From the NCBI GenBank assembly GCA_003956705.1, contig QZCP01000335.1, positions 62,001 through 126,000 of the forward strand: 64,000 bases of DNA. Direction: 5' to 3'. Below the pieces are notes generated by a model, which searched no databases, was not told where the DNA came from, and saw only the letters and a program-made list of their open reading frames with translations. The translations under genes were made by a program, and so were the position numbers. This document shows positions 1 to 12,361 of this stretch, one piece after another (position 1 is the stretch's first letter; the number at the start of each line of letters is the position of its first letter). The DNA is from Brevipalpus yothersi (lineage: Eukaryota > Arthropoda > Arachnida > Trombidiformes > Tenuipalpidae).

Positions 1-626
1 GATTGATGTTAGCAGCACATGTTCACCAGGATTCTAAATAGTCACACTGAAGATGTCACAAGTAATTTCTTAATTTCTTAACTAATTATAAACTATCGAC
101 ATAAACTGATTTATAAAGAAAATCAAAACATACACTTTTCAAAACAAAGTTCCAAGTCCAAGTCCAGCTGATGCCAGTCACGTGACAAGCAAAGCTCATT
201 CACATGATAACCCAAAGAGTACTGTTACTTCTACTCTTTTATGTACAGAATTTTTTCTCTCTCTGGTTGGTGGTGGAGGGAAAATATTTGGAAAAAATTA
301 TGGAAACGAGATATGATTTCTTTTATTATTGATAAAAATTTAAGTTTCATTCCAAAAAGGGTTGAGCATGGAAAAATATGAGCTTCTGCTGAGAGATTCT
401 TTTTTGATTAACGGTCTGAATAAAATATGCTCAATTTTTTGATAATCTGTGAAAGAATAAAGCGATCGAAAATGATGGGAAGATTGAAAAATTATGATGA
501 GTACAAAGAAGAGTTTTATTTTGCAAAATCTTCCAAGGGGGGATCATGACTTGAAATCAATTTCCATGGATTTAACGAGAGTTTTAGATGGAGACAATGA
601 AAAAATGAATGAAAAATGAGATAGTC
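1..626. repeat. Conserved 3'-flank module of a TND gene copy (copy a)
   Basis: No gene seen. This spacer recurs downstream of most family copies (about 14,880, 21,222, 26,090, 29,210 and 38,085). Shared landmarks are an 'agcacatgtt' segment, a 'cacgtgacaagcaaag' segment and a 'ttggttgatggtggagaaaaa' segment. It contains the 10-bp palindrome GTCACGTGAC at 177-186, an E-box also present in the copy at 21,254-21,263. The spacer lies on the 3' side of minus-strand genes, so it may be a terminator region or the upstream region of whatever lies to its left. Confidence 0.6.
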
Positions 627-2095
627 CTATGGTTGAGAATTAGAATGGTAATAATAGTCAATACTTCATGACATGAAAATGTTTATCGATTGCTGTGATA
701 TACAGGTAGGTTCAGCAGCAATGCCCTGATGAGGTCCTCTTCCGTTCCACTTCCTATAAAATCGGTTCTACGATAGTATTTGAAAGAACCATTCACTCCA
801 ACTTGATCAAAGGATATTCGATCATTGAAACTATGGCCATAGTCGACTACCATCGGTTTATATCTCGATGAGCCAGGATCAGCTTGATTCTAACAAAGGG
901 AACTGTAAAAGGGGAACTCTTCATTTCTTGGTACGTTTTTGTGGATCATTCTCTGAAAAATTTGAGCAATTTTAAATCTTTTTCCAATAAATTCTGATCA
1001 CTTCTTACCTTCAGGTTGATGAGATGTGCTGGACGGAGGAACATCACTATTGGATGAATTATCTGATTTTTCATGGTTTCTCATGTCACTCGGCTGCTGT
1101 GGTTGAGTAGGAATACTCTCGCTGCGCTGGAAAAGCTTCTTGGTGTGGGGAATTTCCAAGCCGTTTTGAAATAGGCTGATCAATGGTATTCAGCATGGAA
1201 TTTTTAGGAGGTCGACCCTGCTTCCTGACAGCCAACTGGCCATGAGATGCCCAAGGAGACTGAATTTGCAACCGTTATTGGAATTCTTGAATTTTTCTTT
1301 GGATCTTCTCGTCTTTTGAGGAATACACAGTACTTCTCTATTGTCTTACGTATCGCTCCTTCCGGAATATGACCAGGTCTATTATACCTCCTATTTATGA
1401 TTTGGAAAATTAGCAGTTGCATTTTAGCTGCTGTCCGTTCTTCTGAAGGCTGGATTTGGTTTATTTTGAGTAGCCACTTGTTGACTGTTATCCAGCCACT
1501 TTCATCCAAGAAACTATCAAAATGATGAGAGAAACCAATTAATTTTCCATCACTATTACTTCATTACTGATTCTATTTATTTTATTATTCTATTTCATCT
1601 TCTAATTACCGTTTTTGCCTGGAAGAATTTTTCAAAAAACTCTCCTAAGATTTAGCAATAACATGATCTATTTGACTATTATTCAAAAAACACATAATTG
1701 ATAACTCACTTTTCAATAAAATCGATTTCACTTATATTGAGTGCTTTGACAGCCTCTTATAAGAATTCAAATTTGCTTCTTTAACCCACTAGTCTGAAGA
1801 ATAGAAAAATAGAGAAATATTGAGGGAAAATTTATTAAATTGAACTGGATAAGTTTTTAGGTGAAATGGAGTGAAGCTATCAGTAGAATGTGGATCATAA
1901 GTTTTTTATGAAAAAGCATTGAATCTGTAAAATTATGCTCCTCAGTTTTTAGTGAATACACAAATAAAAGAAGAACTTACACATGGAACTTTCTCGCATT
2001 TCCAAGACCGATTTCATGATCATTCGGATAACACAATTTTTTTAGATCTTGTTTAAACCATTCAACATTACGTTCTTCCGTTTATTTCATTAACA
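627..2095 (-). pseudogene. Decayed TND-domain gene copy
   Basis: Minus-strand relic of the TND family, closest to the intact copy at 21,997-23,429. The third exon (about 1,015-1,512) starts with DESGW..VNKWLLK and keeps the TND helices (KMQLLIFQIINRR), then loses frame near 1,380 and again near 1,270 and 1,150. The displaced frames still show the AT-hook-like VRKQGRPPKNS and the tail PSTSHQPEGK-type exon end. Remnants of exon 2 lie near 1,710-1,790 and of exon 1 near 1,980-2,090, where the expected ATG is missing. The C-terminal exon (about 627-950) retains a degenerate form of the family C-terminal motif. At least three frameshifts make a functional product unlikely. Confidence 0.8.
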
Positions 2096-2469
2096 TCAAT
2101 CGAAGCAATCCTCATTGGCTAGTCCTTGTTTTGTTTCTCTAATTGATTCAATATCACGACCACTTACAATTGTTAGAAATGTACTTATTAAGAAGAACCC
2201 GAGCATGGAAACCATCCATCTTCAAAAACTGCTCTGACTGTTGAAGTCAGGATTTCCAACATTTGATCAATGAAATCATCTGTACTGGAACGATTAGTGA
2301 TATGGTAGTTGATCATGGAATGGGGATAGGATCAATTCGATCAATTCTGACATCAAAGCACTTAACAATTATTATTTTCGCTAAGGATATCGAAATTGAT
2401 GACAAAAGAGTTCTGGTTGCATACCCTTGGGTATTCTAGACTCAGCTATGAAACAGTGCTCAACTAACT

Positions 2470-3840
2470 AAAATCTGATTGATAGTTCACTTTTCTTGCT
2501 CAATTTTTGGTTCAGTTAGCTCATCTTTCAAACAATCATTGGATTGGTTGATGAAGAAGTAGGTGGGATGATTGCAAATCATACGACCTCTATGCCTCAA
2601 ATTGCTTTCTCAATGGCCTCAATCAGCTCCTAGAGTCTCTGAATATTTGAAATTGCTCCACTAATCTCTTTTTCTCCACTCGAACCATGTACACGGCTAT
2701 GAATCTTCTCTTTTTTCGAAGAAGAATCATGATTGTCCTCTTGTCTCATCATATCGGATTTGCATATTCTTTTGCCAATTCACGATCATCTCAAGTTAAT
2801 TCTGAGTTAAGCCTGAACTTGATTCTTTGTTATATGTTGATGTGGTGGATAGAATGAACGAGCTTATATTTTTGAGGAGAAAATTCTAACCAACCGTTGA
2901 TCTGAATCAATGAGAAGATTGCTTCATTTCTAGTGAGTCCTAGAAGCTTCCCATGCTTGATATGATTTCTTGCAATATTTTTTTTCACTCTATAATATTT
3001 CACTATCTTGACTACCATCTTTATATTTCTTCATCATAATCCACTTATTGTAGCATGGATGAATCTCATTAAGCCCCGATGAATCTTTTTTTTTCATCTG
3101 GGTGATGTAGAAGCAAAAAGCACATGGCTCTACCTCATTGATCTCATCCTCAATAAATTTCATTGCAGCAGTAATTTTTTTACATTATTTGCCATTTGGA
3201 ATGTTGGAATTTCGATTGTTGCATATATAAGAATGCCTCAACCTCTTGAGTCCATAGGGTAGCTAAGCAGGATGTGTATATGAGTTAAATTCCTAAAATT
3301 TTCCAATCGATTCTTCTAGCTGATGAATTTAAAAATGAGTCATGTTGAATTAATAAGTTGGTAACTTACTTTTTTCTCAGGCGAATTGTAGTTTCTTCCA
3401 TTACAGAATCCAAAGATTTTTCACGCCCGTCTCCAAAGAAAAATTTTCTATCTTTAATCTCTCACTTCATCTCGTTTTTTGATATTCTCTCGAACACATA
3501 TCCAGTGGATTCATTGACGGAAATATCCACCCTTGGTTCTAATGGCTCCATACTAGAGTTTGCACAGTCATAATTGAACTTCTGAGAACATCTATCTCAT
3601 TTGAAGTTTGTTTCTTACTTGTTGCATTGCCAACAATACTCGAGGGATAGCATGTGCCAAAGATGAAGATAACAAAAAATGCCATTCTTCTTCAATGTGA
3701 TACATTTCACTCTATGAATCGAAAAGTTCTGAAAAATTATGTGTCTATGGTGCCAATTGTCAATATCAATATGCTTCAAAAAAGCCTGAAGTTTGGAAAG
3801 ATCTTTGTTTGATCGTTTCAACACATGTATATTCAAAATT
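2470..3840 (-). pseudogene. Decayed ZMYND11-like PHD/bromo/PWWP gene
   Basis: Minus-strand degenerate duplicate of the gene at 4,851-6,023, offset by about 2.2 kb. Recognisable pieces in the same order are: PHD start EYCWQCNK (about 3,620-3,650) with an immediate stop and missing cysteines; a stretch parallel to the linker and bromodomain region (3,360-3,570); a zinc-cluster remnant with FCFYIT-type residues (about 3,080-3,200); and a PWWP-like piece containing IKHGKLLGLTRNEAI (about 2,880-2,960). Stops and frameshifts occur throughout. The sequence left of it (2,100-2,470) matches the spacer at 4,310-4,720, so gene and spacer were duplicated together. Confidence 0.75.
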
Positions 3841-4850
3841 GAACATTGATGATATCAGGATGATTGTGGCATTCAATCGCCGTCGTCTGAGAGGTAATGA
3901 TCTGGCTACATTGTATTCTCATGGCAATTCACGTGTGATAACAGGGTGCAAAATCTAATATCGAATCACCAGGATGTAATTGACGCAAACAGTGAGGCGT
4001 TGAAACGAACTATTGCAGCAAAACTTAGAGAGACGCGAATTTCACATTACTCATGAAGAGACCCATATGGATTTAAAAGAGACAATCAAAAAGTATACAT
4101 GGTATACTGGAATGAATGTGCAACGTAGACCTTGACTGAACGTAGCTCAAGAGGTATCTGGAATTGTTCCGAACCTTGAATGATTGATAAATTTGAATTA
4201 ATTTTCCAATTCAAATTCAACTGAAGAGTGGGGATAAGAAAACTAAATAAAAATACCAGATACTCGTGCATTTCAATTCCATAAATACCAATCGAGTCGA
4301 TTCTCATGACTCAGTCCTCGTTTTATTTGGCTGATTGATATCATGACCATCCATTTTTTTCTTATTGAGAGGTTTCTGGCTATGAAAGCCGATCATTTTC
4401 AGAAAATGTTCTGGCTCTCCATGTCTGTATACCCAATGATTGATCAATGATATAGTTTGTGATAAAATGATTAGCAAAAGTGAATGAGATTATATTATTG
4501 AATTATGTTCTCGCTCATGCATGAAAGAATTCTATTCCAGAATCATAGTATACGCGTCTATCATGGTATAGATAGGAACTCAATTTAATCAATTTTGACA
4601 TTCAGACACGGAACACTCTAGGGTGAAAGTTGGAAAACTGATAGAAATTGATTACAAATGAGCTCTGGTTGCATATTCTTGAGTATTATGGATTAATCTA
4701 GGGAACAATGTCCACGTGAAGATATACAAATAAAAATTCACGATTGTTACTGAATTTCTCCAAAATCAAGAATATCCTCCAACCACCCTTTGAAGTCAAC
4801 AATACGGTCGCGGACTTTCTCATCAGGAAAATGATTTTGAGGATAATGGT
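3841..4850. other. Spacer between the two ZMYND11-like copies
   Basis: No convincing gene. The part at 3,790-3,960 has a diverged relative at about 7,690-7,860. The part at 4,310-4,720 is the duplicate of 2,100-2,470. The last 110 bases (4,744-4,850) encode, in a different frame from the gene to the right, a second copy of that gene's C-terminal repeat motif. Confidence 0.5.
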
Positions 4851-6023
4851 TCAATTTTCTCGCTCAATTTCTGATAAGACTAGCTCTTCTCCTAGCCAAT
4901 CCTTGAAATTTTCGACCATTTCACGAACTTCTCCATTAACCTCAATGTTTTGAATTGCTTTCTTGATGTTTTCAATCAGGTTCTTGACTGTCACAAGTTT
5001 TTTTGAAGTTGTTGGGCTCATTACTCCTTTCCCTTTCAGACCATGCCTACGGCTATGGACATTCTCAGTGTTCGAAGAATAATTATGGTTTCCCTTTCCT
5101 ATCATCTGATTAGCATATTCTACTGCATTGTCATATTCTTCTCCAGTTAATTCTGAGTTGATCCTGAACTGGAAAGTGATTCTTCCATGTATGTTGACGC
5201 TGTGAGGAGAATAAACGAACTTGTATTTAAGTTTTGAAAGAGGGAAAATTCTAACGAACCTTCGTTCCGCATCAAAAAAAAGAATGATCGCTTCATTTCC
5301 AGTGAATCCCAATAGTTTTCCATGTTTGATACGATTGATTTTTTCCAGCTTGCTTCTCTCAGTTTCTGAGATTTCATTGATTTGACGAGTGTCTTTATAT
5401 TTCTTCACCGTCACGCATTCATGATTACAAGGGCAGATGATATGCCCTTGCTTCTCCTTCTGGGTGATGTAGAAGCAAAAAGCACATCTTTCTATTTCTT
5501 TGATCTCATTTTTGATGAGCTCTATCACAGCAGAGACTTTTTCACATGACTTGTCATCTGAATCTTGGATGTTTATGCATTTATAGATATGCTTTAATCT
5601 CTTGAGCTCACAGAGCAGCTTAGTCGGATGTTCACACGAGTCAATTTCCTTTCCCAACAGAGGAGAGAGTTTCGAATAATCCTTTAGCTCTCTTCTCACC
5701 TTCTCTCTTAAGTGATTTGTAATATCTGCCAATACAGATTTCAAAGATTTCACAGGTTCATCTTCCAAAGAAATCTCTCTATCTCCAATCTTTCGCTTTA
5801 TCTCACTTTTGGATGTCCTATAGAACACGCATTCATTGCATTCGTTGACGGAATGATCCACTGATTGATCCATTGCCTCCATTTCATGATTACTGCAGTC
5901 ATAGTGAAACACCTGAGAACATCCACTACATCGGAAGTTCCCTCCTTGTTTGTGGCAACGCCAACAATACTCTTTGAATTCGTCTATCTCCATATACTGA
6001 TTGGGAAGATTGCAAACAACCAA
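4851..6023 (-). CDS. ZMYND11/BS69-like PHD-bromo-PWWP chromatin reader, diverged
   Basis: Open frame of 390 codons. Residues 20-65 form a complete C4HC3 PHD finger: C20-x2-C23-x8-C32-x2-C35-x4-H40-x2-C43-x18-C62-x2-C65. About residues 90-175 are helical and sit where ZMYND11 has its bromodomain. They are followed by a zinc cluster (ERCAFCFYIT...CPCNHEC) and a PWWP-like segment (KHGKLLGFTGNEAIILFF, then VNIHGR). This order is diagnostic of ZMYND11/ZMYND8; in ZMYND11 the module reads H3.3K36me3 and restrains elongation (known for the family, inferred here). The C-terminal MYND finger is absent. The start is uncertain: a splice acceptor (CCCAATCAG) lies just before Met11 (about 5,993), so an upstream exon may exist. 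The C-terminus ends in a motif (VREMVENFKDWL) whose second copy lies just beyond the stop in another frame. Confidence 0.75.
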   Translation of the reverse strand: MVVCNLPNQYMEIDEFKEYCWRCHKQGGNFRCSGCSQVFHYDCSNHEMEAMDQSVDHSVNECNECVFYRTSKSEIKRKIGDREISLEDEPVKSLKSVLADITNHLREKVRRELKDYSKLSPLLGKEIDSCEHPTKLLCELKRLKHIYKCINIQDSDDKSCEKVSAVIELIKNEIKEIERCAFCFYITQKEKQGHIICPCNHECVTVKKYKDTRQINEISETERSKLEKINRIKHGKLLGFTGNEAIILFFDAERRFVRIFPLSKLKYKFVYSPHSVNIHGRITFQFRINSELTGEEYDNAVEYANQMIGKGNHNYSSNTENVHSRRHGLKGKGVMSPTTSKKLVTVKNLIENIKKAIQNIEVNGEVREMVENFKDWLGEELVLSEIEREN

Positions 6024-8030
6024 TTAGTTAATACCGTTTTTGATCGCTAAGATTTCACAGAATGATGAATAAATCCTAAGTTGGAAAGGAAATCGATCAC
6101 AGAGCTCTCAATAGATGAACAGTAGAGAAACAACATATATTGCGATATGAATCAGTAGATAAACGCTAATTAAAGCAATTAAAATTTGGTAATAATTCGA
6201 CATAACACTCATGATACTGTCTACTGGCTGATAGAGACAATATTGAAGCTCCATCTCAAAAACTTGAGCGAAGAATCACGCTATGGAGGGTTGAAGGAGG
6301 AGATGTTATGGATACATAGCGATAGTTGAAGAGAATGATCTGTAGAAAGTTGTTGAGATTGGGAATGCAAATTGTGAATATTTTAGAATATTTTTTCATC
6401 TTTCTCCAACGTTCATGGAGCAAGTCGCTCTCTTGTCTCTCTCTTCCTTGCTCTGATTCAATCGAGCAAATCATGGTGAAAGTAACTGGAAGTGACTCAT
6501 CCAAGTTGGAAAATTTCCATCTCCAAATGACAAGCATCCTTCAATTGCCATACGTGCTAGAAATCATCACTATTTTTAACTGATTGGCCAATGTTATGGA
6601 AAAAAGCTCACACAGTTCTAAGTTTTGGGGTTGTATTTCCACAATCAACTGTATCATTCAATTTATGGATAGAGATCTACTATCAAGCAAACCGCTGTGC
6701 CTGATCATGTGCCTGCAAATGAGCTATTATTCTATAATCAATAGGAAATAGTTGCACTAATAATAATGATAATATCACAGGACAAATGGAATCTCTTGTA
6801 TCAATGTTTATCATGCCTGTGTCTTCCTCGCATGTTCTAATTCCACCATAACTTTCTAGTCCATCAAGTGACCAGTAAAACATGAGTAGAGATATTAGTT
6901 TGCTGTAGGTCTTTCTCGTGCGAAAAGATAGTCTTATGATATGCTCACTGAAATTTCACCAACCTGTACTGCTAATTTATCCCTCAATTCATGAATGATA
7001 ATCACCTCAAAACATTTTGCAGGCAGCTGAAAGCTTGTCAAAATTGGGAATTTCAAATGATCGCTTTTCTTCTCTTTGCTTTTCTCTTTTCTTCCTTTCT
7101 TACTGAGTGTTAACAGAACTCCATCACAAAACTTATAGCAAATATCGCAGATACATCAGGCTGGGTATATTTCTCATCAATGGCCTCTAAGTGAGCAAAA
7201 ATCAGATCAAGATATGATAGTTTAATACATGCTCTAGCAAACCTATCCTATAAATTTCAGACATTTATAATCACTCATCACAAATCTCTGAGTTAAGCAA
7301 TTGCTCATCATATGATCTGGCTTTTTTCGTTTGCGGAGTAAGGAAGAGAAAGGTAGGAAGAGAAAGGAAGGAAGAGAAATGGACTGGAGGTTTGAGCTCC
7401 TCTGTTTTCCTCAATTCCAGCTCCAAACGGTAAATCTGTTGATACTCCCTTCAATCATGAAGGAGAGAAAATGGAAGTATCATATCAGAAGATTTTAACT
7501 TCTTTCAAGAACATATTATATATCTATAACATATTGGATTAAATAGAAATTTTTCGATCCGATCATCGATAAATCATGCATGATTCTTCATGAAGAAGTG
7601 CAATGATTATTCTATGGACTATCAATCGTAAGAGAGCATGTTTTTGATATCAATTGCTAATTCCGATTCATGACCAATGAGGAACAAGAGAAAGTGCTCT
7701 CATTTGATCGTTTCCATAAATGCATATACAATATGTACACATATATGTACTTAAAATCAGACAGTCATGATACCAAAATGGCTGTGGCTTGTGATCCCTG
7801 TCATCTATAGGCTAATGATCTAACCAGGTTGCATGCTTGAAGAAAACCCTAAAAGACTCACCTCTCAGAGAGTTCAAGCACTGAATGCCAAAATCTCAGG
7901 CCAAAAGTGTTGAGAAGAGGAGTGAATTATGCTGCCACAGGTACACAGATGATAGAATGTAAAGTATTATCTCTTTTATCTTCCACTGATTGGAAACTGA
8001 AGCTAATTCAATGATAGCTTTTCTCGGCAC
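6024..8030. other. Gene-poor stretch
   Basis: No reading frame here resembles a real gene. The only structure noticed is a block at about 7,690-7,860 that is a diverged relative of 3,790-3,960, suggesting this is old spacer from the same array. Confidence 0.5.
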
Positions 8031-8225
8031 CTTTGATTGGCTCTTCTGACTCTTACTTACAAGAGAAAGAGATAGATGGGGAGAGAGATGGAGGTGAGGC
8101 AAAGGATAGCTCTCAAGTGAGGGAAGCTGATGAAGCTATCATTGGAATGAAACAAATTTTTAGGTCTTGTTTGAACAGTTCAAACCAATTTCCACTTCAC
8201 TTTTCATTGAAAACCATCTTCATCG

Positions 8226-8600
8226 TTGAAAATTGCTGAAAATTTCAATTATAAGAGAAACATAGACAAATCACGGGTTGAATTTTGTGAAGTGATAGGG
8301 AAGAAGAAATTTACAATCGAGACTCGAAAACACATCTATTGCAACGTAATAATACAAATGCTCCGAGGAACTTCTGGACTAGCTACTCAAGATAATTTAT
8401 CAGCCACCACCCAAGCAGAGTCACATGGATCGATGAAGTGAGAGCGAGAGAGAGAGAGAAAGAGAGCGAGAGAAAATCGATCGACCACCAGTTACTGAGG
8501 GATGCTCAGGGCACCTCAGACCTACCATGATAAGCTATCGAAAACACCGAATCAGTTTCCAAGGTTGATAAAGTAGCTCATGACTCATGAAAATGGAATT
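8226..8600. repeat. Orphan copy of the TND-gene 5' spacer
   Basis: Matches the upstream spacers at 17,480-17,860 and 23,440-23,840. Shared landmarks are a segment before 'aataatttactagccaccacc', the 'gagcagggtca' region, a (GA)n tract and the 'atcgataaaccatcag' region. No recognisable TND exons sit beside it, so the neighbouring gene was probably lost or has moved. Confidence 0.5.
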
Positions 8601-10040
8601 AGTGTGATGATTGAGTCAGCCACACTGATCATCTTCATCTTTCCACTTATTCTCATAAATAAGAGACAAAGAGGTCAATCAAGGCCACTGAGGACAGCAA
8701 CTGTTGAATCATCTCCATCTTTCAATTCGTGAGAGATTAAATTCCACATCTTGTTACCATCTGTGGAATTGTGTCAGCATGGCTTCATCATGTGTGTGTG
8801 TTTGTCTGTACATCATTCTGAATTATGTAACATTGATGAGTGTGAATTTTAGTGAGAAGATCTAAATTTTTCTCCATAATTTGACATAATTTGAGTGAGA
8901 AGGAGAGAGAGAGAGAGAATCTTCTATGAAAAGTCTTCGCTTGTCAAGTTCAAGCCCAGTGCCTGTCACAATTTCTTCTTTCATCTCTCAATCTCATCTT
9001 ACTTGCTTCTCTCTCCTACTGTAACTCGTCATTTCTCTCTCTCTCTTCATTTCTTCCATAGAGAATATGCTCGACGCCTTCTCTCTCTCTCTCTTTCTCT
9101 CTCTTTCCTTGGCAGCATTTATTCTTTCCCCAGTTGATCCTCTCATCCAGACGCATTGTCATCTATTACTCGCCATCAGCATTATTGTCACCAACACATC
9201 ACTCATAATGACGAGAGAATAAGAAATCAGCCAATCAAAGATGCTGGCCAAAAGAGAAGAGAGCGTCGATCAGCGTCGTTCACTACTTGAATGTTGATCC
9301 AGCACAGCATCCACAATGCTGTAATGGAAAAGAATAGAAGTGAAAACGGATGCTGTGGATGGAATGGTGTGAACAGCAACCACAATGAAAGCGGCTTTCA
9401 AGATACAAGATAAGAAGAAGGAGGTAGAATAAAAAAGAGAGAGAGAGAATATCGAATCACTTCATGTTCTCATCTCTGCATGACAATATTTATCTTTCCC
9501 CCTCTCTCTCCCATCCTCCTTCTTTCTTATGAGGATACTTGCCAGTCATAAAATTGATGATATTGGACTATTGATGAACAGATAGAAATACACAAACGAT
9601 CAAAGAGAGAGAGAGAGAAAAAGGAGAGATAAAGAGAGTGGATCAATTGGTCATCATCGGGAACTTCTGAGGCCTGAGAGCAATGAGCTTGGACATTAAT
9701 TCACCTTCGGTTATATTTATTTATATCTATATTCATTCTCATTCTTTTTTCCTAGGATCCCTCATCCACGCTCTCTCTCTCTCTCTCTCTTTCTAATAGT
9801 ATCACCGATTTTCATCATGATTTTCATTCAATTTTGTTACGATTGTAGGCTTGTTGTAGTGTCATCTTTTTCACACCATTATATCAGAGGAAAAGTGAAT
9901 ATACCAGGAAAGGAAGAGAGAAAAACGGAATAGAGAGAATACCATATCAAAATTGATTCCTTTTATTTTATCGACTTGTGAGAGATCTTAATCTCTTAAC
10001 TGGACTCTAATCTTGATAATTTCCTATGGTCAAACTGATC

Positions 10041-10075
<35 letters not shown>
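8430..10075. repeat. Cluster of GA/CT microsatellites
   Basis: Short (GA)n or (CT)n tracts occur at about 8,440-8,470, 8,900-8,920, 9,080-9,105, 9,440-9,450, 9,605-9,640, 9,772-9,792 and 10,044-10,072. No gene is visible between them or in 10,075-10,268. Such polypurine/polypyrimidine tracts can act as GAGA-type promoter elements, but nothing here ties them to a gene. Confidence 0.7.
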
Positions 10076-10268
10076 TACGAATCTGTGCATATCAGTCTTG
10101 CAAGATGGAGATAAATTCGAAGAATGAGCCTGAATAAGGTGTAGATTCGAGGCCAATGTGAAGTGTTGAATTTCCACTAGGGAAAGCTGATTCGATTAGT
10201 CAGATCACTTGCTAATTAATCTTAATTCAATTAATCAATCAGGTGCCGATTCTTCTATCTTCTTCTAG

Positions 10269-11441
10269 ATTTCGGATTTGGGTGGCTGGAAACTGTTCAG
10301 CTCCTGGCTTTTAAGTAAGGAACCAGAAAATTATATCCCAAAAAACTGTCAAAGAGAGTATATGCAGCTCTGGTTCGATTGGAGATTCTTCAATTGATCA
10401 CAAAGTGATCGATTACTATAGATCCTGTCTTCAAAATGAAAATTGCGATAGTTATGAAGCATTCTGAGTCCAGTGATGTGATCACTAAGCAATTAGCCAG
10501 AGGAATCCTGAAAAGGGGTTTCCGAATTTCATAGAAAACATGGTGGCAAGCTCTGGTCAGTCCAATCAAGTGGGCCGGGGAAAGTCCCTATCTTCCAAAA
10601 GAGTATCTTCACCAAGTGAAAATTCCCAACAGAAGATATCAAAAGCCAACAAACGTCAGCGAGATGAGTATATTGATGTGAGAGGCAAAGCTCTGATTGT
10701 TACTCGAAATTGAAGCACTCCAAGTCCAACTGAATCCATGGATGAATAAAGCCATTTGGATGAAAAGAATCGCAAAGCATCATGCATATATCAACTTCCT
10801 CTCCCTGATTGGTAAATAATGTTGAATACATCAATGTATTAATGTATCTAATTTATGATGAGATACATATAGACTCAAATTCAATGATATAAATGATTGG
10901 GCTAAATCATAGAGTGGTGTCCTGCATATATATCCATCATCCATGTGTTTTAGGTATCTCAGCTTTCGGATGGAAAGAATGTCTCGACATGATGACTTCA
11001 GGAATGAAATTGGATATTGGGTTCATCGGATGTCACCATGAAAGTATGCCAAAATTTGGCATCCTCTTGAAGCAGTAGGTGAAAATTTCCATTCTCTCCG
11101 CCCCTTGTGTTATTGCTTGCCTTTTGGTGCGAAAGTTATGCATGAAAATGATCCCAAGAAACTTTGGAATTTCGTGAGTCTTTACCCCTTCCAGCAGAAC
11201 TTACTTCATCTTTTGATGGAATCATCACTAACAAATAAGAAACCACCGAAAAATGGAGATTCATCACCTTCATTACTGACACTATCGATAGTGAGTGTCT
11301 CGAACTCAAATGAGAAATCTTGATGATATTCCAAAATCAGCGGGGAAAAGATGAAGAGTTCGAGAAACCTTTCCAAAGAAGCACCAAAAATCGCTAATCT
11401 CTCAGATGATACTTCTGGATCGATGTGTATCAACTGAAGAA
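10269..11441 (+). pseudogene. Decayed TND-domain gene, plus strand
   Basis: After an acceptor (cttcttctag, ending at 10,268) the sequence reads LGGWKLFSSWLLSKE, the hallmark start of the family's TND exon. It soon shifts frame; the continuation AALVRLEILQLITK is the next TND helix but ends in a stop. Farther on is a 57-codon polar stretch starting with ATG at about 10,541 (contains KANKRQR, possibly a nuclear signal). At 11,105-11,441 a Ser/Asn-rich stretch is split by two adjacent stops near 11,322. It has the same orientation as the intact gene at 12,362-14,142, so the two probably form a plus-strand tandem pair of which this copy has died. Confidence 0.6.
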
Positions 11442-11914
11442 AAGCTAAAGTCTAGCAGATCAACTACTTCTAACCATTCGTTCTCTGATCATGATTGTAA
11501 GAGATTCAAATTATTAACCTCATGAGGATCAATTGCCGCATCATTGATATGTATTTCGACCCTCACATATTTTATTACAAGTCACAGAAAGTCATCGAAT
11601 AATTTTTCCAAGATGAATTCACATCCTCGTCTCTATTTTTGAAGCTTCCACTTGAGTGAGCCCTTTCTCCAGCATACAATTCATCATCGTGGCGTAAGAA
11701 GGATATAATAATGCTGAAATTGATGAGAAACGATTTATTAAATATCCAAAAATAGTAAAAATGAATTAATCAATGATATCCAGGCCCTATTGAAACAACT
11801 GTGACAAATATCATGGACTCAACCAAAGAGATTTTTTTCAAATTAAACTCTTTCAGTTAGTGCTCCGAAAATGATTGTAATTGTAAGCCATTTAGATACC
11901 TATTCCCCAGCATT

Positions 11915-12151
11915 TTATGGTACTGGATACCATGAATGGTGTTCAATAGAGAGCTGATGGATTGACATCCATCCAGGGCGTGGCACGTATACATGTTGGT
12001 GTATCTGATTTTCTGGAACATTCTGGAGCATTCCTGGATTTATCGATGCTACGTATATGCTGGACATTTGGGTGAATCTAGCGTCACCAATGAGGGGAGA
12101 GCCGAAATATTCTTCTCCATGGAAGGATGCTGACTGTTCACCCTCTGCCAC
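11915..12151 (-). CDS. Unrecognised small ORF
   Basis: Minus-strand open frame of 78 codons beginning MAEGEQSASFHGEE and rich in Ser, His, Pro and Gln (INPGMLQNVPENQIHQ, VPRPGW). The composition is protein-like rather than random AT-rich DNA, but no family is recognised, no splice partners are clear, and it lies between two plus-strand TND copies. It may be an exon fragment or chance. The rest of 11,442-12,361 shows nothing. Confidence 0.2.
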   Translation of the reverse strand: MAEGEQSASFHGEEYFGSPLIGDARFTQMSSIYVASINPGMLQNVPENQIHQHVYVPRPGWMSIHQLSIEHHSWYPVP

Positions 12152-12361
12152 TTGATGATGTTCTCTAGCTAGTTACTCAGCATCCGAAGATATTGATCGT
12201 CTTCCATGCTACATCAGCACGTGTATATCTCTATGGTGTGTTTTGTCTTCATTTGAGCCATTTTCTTAATTATTACTATTGTTATTCTGAAATCATTTTC
12301 GTTTGACGGGACGAGATATTGATTCACCTTTTAAGTTGATTATTGTGGTCAAGTTTGTGCA

